Shown here: positions 7,612-12,889 of the stretch, piece by piece | Layout: the number at the start of each line of letters is the position of its first letter | How positions within the stretch are numbered: position 1 is the stretch's first letter | NCBI GenBank assembly: GCA_044340865.1 | Contig: JBIISW010000070.1 | Location: 1 to 12,889 of the forward strand | Source of the DNA: UBA4416 sp044340865 | Lineage (GTDB): Bacteria > Bacteroidota > Bacteroidia > B-17B0 > Aurantibacillaceae | Direction: 5' to 3' | Length of the DNA stretch: 12,889 bases | Notes under the pieces: generated by a model | What the model was told of the DNA's origin: nothing | What the model saw: only the letters and a program-made list of their open reading frames with translations | Databases searched by the model: none | Position numbers and translations under genes: made by a program

Positions 7612-7670
7612 TACCCTCAAAAGGAATCGAACCTTTATCAAAGCTTTAGGAAAGCTCTATTCTATCCATT
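7612..7670 (-). pseudogene. 5'-truncated tRNA-Arg(CCU)-like pseudogene
   Basis: On the minus strand the sequence shows a D loop and descending D stem (AATGGATAGAAT), an anticodon arm with loop TTCCTAA and a perfect GCTTT-type stem, a 4-base variable loop, a T arm AAAGG TTCGATT CCTTT, and a 3' acceptor strand TGAGGGT with discriminator A. The expected 5' acceptor strand (ACCCTCA) and ascending D stem are absent: the sequence before the D loop is GGGCGG and does not pair. Its arms differ in sequence from the intact tRNA-Arg at 9685-9756, so it is not a recent copy of it. It may be a remnant of a tRNA carried by the element, or an older attachment site. Confidence 0.6.
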
Positions 7671-7704
7671 CCGCCCTTGTTGGTGTTCTAAAAAACACAA
7701 GCCA

Positions 7705-7726
7705 TTGCAGGTGTTATCACCTGCAA
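7705..7726. repeat. Perfect 9-bp hairpin palindrome
   Basis: TTGCAGGTG (7705-7713) pairs with CACCTGCAA (7718-7726) around the loop TTAT. The stem is GC-rich for this region, and no T tract follows on either strand, so it is not a standard terminator. An operator or an RNA structural element is possible. Confidence 0.6.
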
Positions 7727-8000
7727 ATATTAAAAAGTTAGTGTAGAACTTAATAACTCTTACATAATCTCGGTTTATCATTTAATCAAACTCATTGATA
7801 TTAAAGGTTTCAGGAGATTTTATACATTTTGTTTTTTTGATAATCCACGATAAAAACCGATATCAAAAGAGAAAATTATCCACCTGTTGTTATAGCGTAA
7901 TATAAAATCAGAATCACTAAAATTTATATCCTATTCATAAATAAAAAGTAAAAATATTTAATCGATTGGTGGTCGTTAGTCATACTATGAAGGTCCCGCG

Positions 8001-8024
8001 CCATCGGAATTACCATCGGAATTA
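8001..8024. repeat. 12-bp tandem duplication upstream of the Fic gene
   Basis: CCATCGGAATTA occurs twice head to tail at 8001-8012 and 8013-8024. A related CATCGGAA is at 8082-8089, about 50 bp before the Fic start. A repeated site upstream of a gene whose product ends in a winged helix suggests an operator, but nothing in the sequence shows the binding. Confidence 0.5.
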
Positions 8025-8139
8025 TCTTCCAAAAAAACGCCTTAAATAGTTAATTTTCAATTGATTAATTGTAAATTTAATCATCGGAAATAATATTAAA
8101 TAAATCATTAAAATAATATTTTTTATCTATCTTTATATT

Positions 8140-9393
8140 GTGGAAAATAAACCTAAAGACGAATATTATACTTCTATAGCATCAATGGAACCTTTGTATC
8201 CCGAGGATATGAATGGGAAATTGGAAAGTTTAGCTTTAGAATTGGTTGAAAAAGCAGGGCGACTTTCGGGGGCAATGAATCCTATAACTCGACTTGCTAT
8301 AGCTCGTTTTTTGAGACCCATGAATAGCTATTACTCTAATTTAATAGAAGGTCATGATACTCATCCAATTGATATAGCTAGAGCTTTGAATAACGATTAT
8401 TCAGAAAATAAAATAAAAAGAAATTTACAGTTAGAGGCAAAAGCGCATATTAATGTGCACGAAACCATTTCTAAGGAATTTCTTGGAGATACGACTCTAA
8501 TTCCTTGTTCTGAAAATTATTTGAAATACATACACAGAGAATTTTACAAACATTTACCCGAAGAATTTAAAAAATCAAAATCAAAAGATGATGATACTTT
8601 TAAAATTGTTGTACCAGGTGAATTTAGAGATTGTGAAGTGCAAGTAGGTAATCATATCGCCCCATATTCGGAAAGCTTAATTGCATATATGAATAGATTT
8701 GAAGATTTTTACAATCCAACAAGAAATACAAATAATTCTAAGATTAAAAGAATAATATCTATAGCTGCCTCACACCATAGATTAGCTTGGATTCACCCAT
8801 TTATAGATGGGAATGGACGTGTGGTTCGTTTATATTCTGATTCCTGTTTTATGTATGAAAAAATTGACGCTTCAGGTTTGTGGTCAATTTCAAGAGGATT
8901 AGCAAGATCAAAAGAAACATACAGAGAGAAGTTAGCTAATGCTGATTTAGGAAGGTATAATGATTATGACGGCAGAGGAAATTTATCAAATAAAATGCTA
9001 GTTGAATTTTGTGTTTATTTTTTAACTACTGCCATTGATCAAATTGATTATATGTATAAAATGATTGATACAGAATCTATGATTGAACGTATTGAAAGGT
9101 TTTCGGATTTAATGGTTACTAAAAAGAAATTAAAGACTGAAGCAAAATATATTTTGATAGATGTGTTTTTAAAAGGTAAAATTTCCAAGAAGGAAGCTAT
9201 GCGTATAACTAACACTTCTGATAAAACATTAAAAGGTTTAATTGATTCTTTGGTAGAATTAGGTTTAATAACAACAAAAATGGAAGGTGTAGAAATGATA
9301 TATTATGTAAATTATTCTATTAAATTTTCGCCATTATTATTTCCAGGTCTTTATCCTTCTCAAAAGGAAATAGACATGATGGATTTTAATTAA
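8140..9393 (+). CDS. Class II Fic family protein (AMP-transferase) with winged-helix C-terminus
   Basis: A 417-residue protein read from GTG at 8140; an in-frame ATG at 8185 would remove 15 residues. Fic enzymes transfer AMP (less often other groups) from a nucleotide to hydroxyl side chains of target proteins. The core motif HPFIDGNGRVVR at 219-230 is complete, including catalytic H219. The inhibitory motif SNLIEG (S66, E70, G71) lies before the core, which defines a class II, self-inhibited enzyme that needs no separate antitoxin. Residues about 157-180 form the substrate flap. Residues about 330-390 (KISKKEAMRITNTSDKTLKGLIDSLVELGLI) form a winged helix. It sits alone in the island, between a non-coding stretch and a gene remnant. 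Possible roles are control of a host protein, a toxin-like function or phage defence; the target is unknown. No signal peptide, so cytoplasmic. Confidence 0.93.
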   Translation: MENKPKDEYYTSIASMEPLYPEDMNGKLESLALELVEKAGRLSGAMNPITRLAIARFLRPMNSYYSNLIEGHDTHPIDIARALNNDYSENKIKRNLQLEAKAHINVHETISKEFLGDTTLIPCSENYLKYIHREFYKHLPEEFKKSKSKDDDTFKIVVPGEFRDCEVQVGNHIAPYSESLIAYMNRFEDFYNPTRNTNNSKIKRIISIAASHHRLAWIHPFIDGNGRVVRLYSDSCFMYEKIDASGLWSISRGLARSKETYREKLANADLGRYNDYDGRGNLSNKMLVEFCVYFLTTAIDQIDYMYKMIDTESMIERIERFSDLMVTKKKLKTEAKYILIDVFLKGKISKKEAMRITNTSDKTLKGLIDSLVELGLITTKMEGVEMIYYVNYSIKFSPLLFPGLYPSQKEIDMMDFN

Positions 9394-9419
9394 CTAATAA
9401 AAAATAACTTCTATTATAC

Positions 9420-9661
9420 TTACTTTACTATAATTTTATATTCAATAGTATCTTTTTCTATATATTTAATTGGCAAACCATCTTTGTCAAAGTATAAATA
9501 ATTTTTAAAATTGTTTCTTTTATCTTTAAAAAAAACATTCTCAATTACGGTTGACAAAATTTGTTCTCATCATACTTCAACTCCCTTATAATACTATCTG
9601 AATAATATGGGGTTAGTTTACATTCTGTTCTTGGCTTTGTAATTACTTTTACTAATTTGTG
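9420..9661 (-). pseudogene. Frameshifted, 5'-truncated gene remnant beside the right attachment site
   Basis: Two minus-strand frames join into one protein-like reading. The upstream frame reads HKLVKVITKPRTECKLTPYY and on to KYDENKF before stopping at 9545-9547. The other frame picks up near 9551-9566 and reads STVIENVFFKDKRNNFKNY, then YFDKDGLPIKYIEKDTIEYK, to the TAA at 9420-9422. The shift is one base. No ATG precedes the first part, whose frame runs on into the tRNA 3' end, so the gene start is missing. The amino-acid composition looks like a real protein and the two parts run on well, but I do not recognise the family. It was probably a small island gene broken during integration or decay. 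A sequencing error could mimic the shift. Confidence 0.5.
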
Positions 9662-9666
9662 AGATA
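9654..9666 (+). repeat. Candidate integrase arm-type site, right end
   Basis: AATTTGTGAGATA is an exact 13-bp match, in the same orientation, to 5991-6003 at the other end of the island. It lies 10 bp inside the right attachment core. Together with the two left copies it gives the unequal arrangement typical of arm sites around a recombination core. Confidence 0.55.
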
Positions 9667-9676
9667 GATAAATAAA

Positions 9677-9727
9677 TTTTTTAGTAGCTCCAGTAGGAAT
9701 CGAACCTACATCAAACGTTTAGGAAAC
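9677..9727. repeat. Right attachment site within the tRNA-Arg 3' half (51-bp direct repeat)
   Basis: Identical over 51 bp to 5863-5913. It spans the anticodon loop to beyond the 3' end of the intact tRNA-Arg. Because the island lies on the 3' side of the tRNA, this copy is the part supplied by the element, which keeps the tRNA whole. The flanking bases differ at both ends of the repeat. Confidence 0.9.
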
Positions 9728-9756
9728 GCTTATTCTATCCATTGAACTATGGTGCC
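9685..9756 (-). tRNA. tRNA-Arg (anticodon CCU)
   Basis: A complete 72-nt cloverleaf can be folded. The 5' acceptor is GGCACCA; the D arm is GTTC AATGGATA GAAT; the anticodon arm is AGCGT TTCCTAA ACGTT with anticodon CCU; the variable loop is TGAT; the T arm is GTAGG TTCGATT CCTAC; the 3' acceptor is TGGAGCT with discriminator A; CCA is not encoded. The acceptor stem has a G-U pair at 1-72 and an A-A mismatch at 4-69. It decodes AGG and is the integration target of the island. A TAGCTTTA box at 9776-9769 (minus strand) is a fair -7 promoter match just upstream. Confidence 0.9.
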
Positions 9757-9768
9757 AATTATTAACTG

Positions 9769-9776
9769 TAAAGCTA
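9769..9776 (-). promoter_or_regulatory. Candidate -7 element for tRNA-Arg
   Basis: TAGCTTTA on the minus strand matches TAnnTTTG except at the last base and lies 12 bp before the mature tRNA 5' end. No clear TTG is present at -33. Confidence 0.3.
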
Positions 9777-9803
9777 ATAAAAATTTGAAATTATTTTTAA
9801 AAA

Positions 9804-9836
9804 TAAAGCCTTGTATTTTTAGTTTACAAGGCTTTA
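9804..9836 (-). terminator. Rho-independent terminator of the PKD-domain gene
   Basis: TAAAGCCTTGTA (9804-9815) pairs perfectly with TACAAGGCTTTA (9825-9836), a 12-bp stem with a 9-base loop. On the minus strand it is followed by a T-rich run and lies 27 bp after the stop of the PKD-domain gene. It also insulates the tRNA-Arg from that gene. Confidence 0.85.
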
Positions 9837-9863
9837 AATTATAACAATGGGTTTATTTAGGTT

Positions 9864-12800
9864 TTATTTTACTAAGCTCACATGGCCAATTAAATCATGG
9901 TTTTTTAATAACACATCTTTTACAGTTGCTTTCCAAACGTAGACGTCTTGCTTTGCATTTTCATAATCTCCTTTACCGTTTACACTTCCATCCCAGGCCT
10001 TGTTGATGTCGTCACTTTCAAAAATGAGGTTGCCCCAACGATCGTAAATTTGCATATTAAATTCTTTGATGCCGATGCCTGATGCTCTAAATCCATCATT
10101 GATGCCATCGCTGTTTGGTGTAAATGCATTAGGAATGTAAATTGTAAACGCTGGTTTAATATCTATTATTTTTGCGATGGAATCTCTACAACCATTTGTG
10201 TTCACTGCAATTTGCATAATGGAAACTTTTTTGGCGTAAGTTGTATTAAATGTATGATTAAAGTTTCGTGTGCTTTTAATGGTTCCATCATCAAATTTAT
10301 ATACAATGGTGTTAGCCCCCACGGATTGATCAGTCACTTCAATGAGTGGTTCTAATACATCAACCTGTGTTGGCGTTACATGAAATCCAGCTTGAGGTGA
10401 TGGATATACGGTTACAATTTCTGGAAGCATGGTTCCGGATAGGCAACCACTATCAGAGATGGCTTTTAAGGTAACACTGTAAATGCCTGTTTGGTAGCAA
10501 TGCGTTGGAAATGGACTGGTATTAATGGGACTACCATCGCCAAAATCCCACTGGTATTGATTGATACTTCCAGATGAAATGGTGCAACTGTTTGTAAAGT
10601 TAACACATAAAATGGGGCATCCGCTATTATTTTCCGCATCAAAAGAAATAACAGGCATAGCATTGATGTATACATTTTTCAGTAAGGTGTTTTTACAACC
10701 ATATTGAGTTTGTACGTCGAGTTGAACAGGATAAATTCCTGCAACTGAAAAATAATGATTTGGATTTGGCGTCATAGCATCAGGTATGAAGTCGGCATTA
10801 AAATCCCAATTGGTGCTGGTAATCAATCCATCCACACTTGTTGAATTGTTAGTAAATGTAGTAGTGTTCGTTACACAGGTGGATGGCGCATAAAATTGAG
10901 CTATCGGATTGGCATGAACTAAAATCGGATGTATGATGTGATTTTCACAATGATAATTGGAAATGATTTTTAGTTTACAAAGCGTGGTTCCCCAAATTGG
11001 ATATATATGAACTGGGTTTAGGGTAGAATCATCATTGGTTCCATTATTATCAAAGTCCCAAAGATATTTGTTTATTGTGCCACTACTTATAGAACTGCTA
11101 TTGGTAAAGGTTGTGGCTTGATTGAAGCAAACGATGGATGAAGTAAAGTTTGGCGTTGGTTTCGTATAAACAATTGCTGTTGTTGAATATGAACTCGAAC
11201 AATTGTGGTTACTTGTAATAGTTAGTAAAACGTTATGAATACCAGCTGAGCTATAAGTATGAGTTGGATTTGAAAGCAGTGAACTTGTTGAATCTCCAAA
11301 CTGCCATTGATAGCTGGTAATACTTCCACTTGAAATAGTTGATGCATTTGTAAACAGTGTACCTTGTCCAAAACAAACGGTATGAGTTGTAAATGAAGCA
11401 ACAGGATTTGGATAAACAGTTACACCAACTAGTTGCGTAGCGCTACAATTAAAATTAGAAATAACTGTTAGTTGCGTTGTATAATTGCCTGCAGTTAAAA
11501 AGGTGTTACTTCCATTTAGTGTGGTGTTATCAATGGTGCCATCAAAATTATAATCCCATAGATATTGAGTGATTGCTCCAGAGGAGATTGAACTGAGATT
11601 GGTGTAGGATGTTACGCTTCCTAAACAATTATTTGTTACCGATATAATCACATTGGGTATTGGATTTATGATAGCAACTTGAGTATATGTTTGGCTACAG
11701 CCTGCTAAAGACGTTACTGTTAGACTTGCATTATATGAGCCACTTGAACTGTAGATATGGTTTGGCGATGGTGATGCAGAAGATGTAGCATCTCCAAATT
11801 GCCAATTATAGGATGAAATTGTTCCACCACTTAAGCTCGATGTATTTGTAAAAGTGGTTGTATTATTCAAACAAACTGTATTTAATGTAAACGATGGAAT
11901 AGGAGCAGGTTGAATGGATACAGGAATGATTGTAGTATCGATGCATCCCATGTTTGATGTGCTTATTAATGAAACGCTATAGTTTCCTAAACTTAAGTAA
12001 TTATGATTTGTATTCAATACAGATGAAGCAAATCCATCTCCAAAATTCCATGATGAACTTGCAATGTACCCTACACTAATAGTACTTGTATTGGTAAATG
12101 TAAAGTTTGGTGAGCAAGCCGTTATTTGTGTTGGAGTAAAGTTAGAATTTGGTTTAGGATAGGCGATTAACGTATAAGTAAGCGTTGGTCCTGGGCAACC
12201 CGTCATAGTCGTCATATTTAAAGTATAAGTTCCAGCTAAGCCCGTGTTGATTGTTTGTCCTAATTGAAAAGTACCATTTGGTAAAGTCCACGTGTAAGTT
12301 GCAAAACCTAATGGTGCCGTTAATTGAATGCTAGACCCCGCACACAGAATGTTGTTTTGATTGATATTGAAATTGGAACAACTTCCATCAATGTAAGCGT
12401 AAGCGTAATGCCCACCTAAAGCACAATCTTGGGTCATGAATTTGATGGTTACATTTTGTCCAATGTAACTCGTTAAATCGATGCTCACATTACTCCATGG
12501 TTTATAAACAACGCCAGTACATCCCGTTGAGTTTAAAAAACCTGGGATTCCAGAACCTGCAGAAACACTGTAATACGTGCAAGGTATTTGAACACCAGAA
12601 CTATCTAACATTTCAGCAACAAAGCTTGGTTGATTAGCAACAGTGTGTCCAGGATCTTCAAAAACAACGGCATACCGATACATGAAATTAGCATTTGCAG
12701 TTGTAACAAAAAATGTTTGTTCTATCCTGTCGGCAATACCATTAACAGCGTTGTTACCTAATTTCAAAGAAAAAGTTCCGCCAGGCGCTACGATAGGAAA

Positions 12801-12889
12801 TCCTCCGCAGGGATCTAAGCCAGCTCCTGATGTTATTGTTTGTGCGCCGCCCGATGTTGCACAACATCCTAATGGATTGTACAGTGGAT
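9864..12889 (-). CDS. T9SS type B surface protein with eight PKD domains (N-terminus cut by window edge)
   Basis: The frame is open from the right edge to TAA at 9864, with 1,007 codons seen. A TTG at 12767 could be taken as a start, but coding continues upstream (NPLGCCATSGGAQTITSG and onward), so the true start is outside. Order from the N-terminus: a beta-sandwich, lectin-like opening domain with several cysteines ending near YAYAYIDGSCSNF; one Ig-like segment (ILCAGSSIQLTAP); eight PKD domains of about 75 residues, several with W(D/N/Q)FGD and each with conserved cysteines; then a gliding-motility-associated C-terminal domain starting IYIPNAFTPNSDGIND and ending GHVSLVK. That last domain is a type B T9SS signal that leaves the protein on the surface. 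No enzyme motif is visible; an adhesin or structural surface role is likely. Confidence 0.92.
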   Translation of the reverse strand, partial: PLYNPLGCCATSGGAQTITSGAGLDPCGGFPIVAPGGTFSLKLGNNAVNGIADRIEQTFFVTTANANFMYRYAVVFEDPGHTVANQPSFVAEMLDSSGVQIPCTYYSVSAGSGIPGFLNSTGCTGVVYKPWSNVSIDLTSYIGQNVTIKFMTQDCALGGHYAYAYIDGSCSNFNINQNNILCAGSSIQLTAPLGFATYTWTLPNGTFQLGQTINTGLAGTYTLNMTTMTGCPGPTLTYTLIAYPKPNSNFTPTQITACSPNFTFTNTSTISVGYIASSSWNFGDGFASSVLNTNHNYLSLGNYSVSLISTSNMGCIDTTIIPVSIQPAPIPSFTLNTVCLNNTTTFTNTSSLSGGTISSYNWQFGDATSSASPSPNHIYSSSGSYNASLTVTSLAGCSQTYTQVAIINPIPNVIISVTNNCLGSVTSYTNLSSISSGAITQYLWDYNFDGTIDNTTLNGSNTFLTAGNYTTQLTVISNFNCSATQLVGVTVYPNPVASFTTHTVCFGQGTLFTNASTISSGSITSYQWQFGDSTSSLLSNPTHTYSSAGIHNVLLTITSNHNCSSSYSTTAIVYTKPTPNFTSSIVCFNQATTFTNSSSISSGTINKYLWDFDNNGTNDDSTLNPVHIYPIWGTTLCKLKIISNYHCENHIIHPILVHANPIAQFYAPSTCVTNTTTFTNNSTSVDGLITSTNWDFNADFIPDAMTPNPNHYFSVAGIYPVQLDVQTQYGCKNTLLKNVYINAMPVISFDAENNSGCPILCVNFTNSCTISSGSINQYQWDFGDGSPINTSPFPTHCYQTGIYSVTLKAISDSGCLSGTMLPEIVTVYPSPQAGFHVTPTQVDVLEPLIEVTDQSVGANTIVYKFDDGTIKSTRNFNHTFNTTYAKKVSIMQIAVNTNGCRDSIAKIIDIKPAFTIYIPNAFTPNSDGINDGFRASGIGIKEFNMQIYDRWGNLIFESDDINKAWDGSVNGKGDYENAKQDVYVWKATVKDVLLKNHDLIGHVSLVK

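Larger units (their letters stand above)
7671..8139. other. Long non-coding stretch with hairpins and short tandem repeats
   Basis: No convincing reading frame is seen in either strand. It holds two hairpins in tandem (7683-7698 and 7705-7726), a pair of mutually exclusive stems at 7770-7868, a perfect 12-bp tandem duplication CCATCGGAATTA (8001-8024) and a third CATCGGAA at 8082-8089, then very AT-rich DNA leading to the Fic gene. It could be a regulatory leader for the Fic gene, a small RNA, or decayed island DNA. Confidence 0.5.
5863..9727. mobile_element. Small tRNA-Arg-integrated genomic island without a recombinase gene
   Basis: A perfect 51-bp direct repeat bounds the segment, 3,814 bp apart. 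The right copy is the 3' part of a complete tRNA-Arg(CCU) gene; the left copy is the same 3' part with no 5' half. This is the layout left by site-specific tyrosine-recombinase insertion at a tRNA 3' end. Inside are an XRE-like regulator, two lipoproteins, a tRNA-like pseudogene, a Fic protein and a gene remnant, all typical accessory cargo. No integrase, excisionase, relaxase, replication or capsid gene is present, so it cannot move on its own. It is either a deletion derivative or an element mobilised in trans by a helper integrase. Confidence 0.82.

Noticed and set aside
5863..9727. An integrase, transposase or phage structural gene inside the island
   Set aside because: I looked for tyrosine-recombinase, serine-recombinase and transposase motifs in the readable frames and found none.
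10466..10675. A 69-residue minus-strand frame within the PKD-domain gene
   Set aside because: It is a shadow frame of the PKD protein with no recognisable features.
12765..12767. TTG at 12767 as the start of the PKD-domain protein
   Set aside because: Coding with conserved glycine and cysteine residues continues upstream to the window edge, so the start is outside the window.
1..12889. CRISPR array
   Set aside because: No short repeats with regular unique spacers. The regular repeats at 3669-5048 are coding, and the repeats at 6503-6577 and 8001-8024 are too few and too closely packed.

Overview
The window looks like a chromosomal segment of a member of the Bacteroidota. Three large secreted proteins carry type IX secretion (T9SS) signals: two have type A sorting domains and one has a type B, gliding-motility-associated C-terminus. 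Coding DNA is AT-rich, Shine-Dalgarno sites are weak or absent, and a few promoter candidates fit the Bacteroidota pattern (TTG, about 19 bp, TAnnTTTG). No rRNA or housekeeping gene is present to narrow the taxon.

Left flank (1-5868). A minus-strand gene, cut by the left edge, encodes a secreted c-type cytochrome / copper type II monooxygenase fusion with all six expected copper ligands. Next, also on the minus strand, is a 392-residue probable regulator with an HTH-like N-terminus and a helical C-terminus. Divergent from it is a 963-residue T9SS cargo protein with seven 66-residue SBBP-type repeats. A strong hairpin terminator follows.

Centre (5863-9727). A compact genomic island of about 3.8 kb is inserted at the 3' end of a tRNA-Arg(CCU) gene. 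It is bounded by a perfect 51-bp direct repeat of the tRNA 3' half (5863-5913 and 9677-9727). A 13-bp motif lies just inside both ends and may be an integrase arm site. No integrase or other recombinase is encoded, so the island is either a relic or depends on a helper. It carries an XRE-like regulator with a lysine-rich tail; a divergent pair of small lipoproteins with a set of three operator-like repeats in the shared intergenic region; a 5'-truncated tRNA-Arg(CCU)-like pseudogene; a structured non-coding stretch; a class II Fic family AMP-transferase with a winged-helix C-terminus; and a frameshifted gene remnant beside the right attachment site.

Right flank (9685-12889). The intact tRNA-Arg(CCU) is on the minus strand. 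After a terminator hairpin comes a minus-strand gene, cut by the right edge, for a multi-PKD-domain surface protein with a type B T9SS sorting domain.

How it fits together. The flanks are ordinary T9SS cargo genes. The island looks like a cargo module: a regulator with divergent lipoproteins, and a self-inhibited Fic enzyme. The insertion appears to have moved the tRNA's own terminator to the far end of the island, which is useful evidence for the direction and history of the event.
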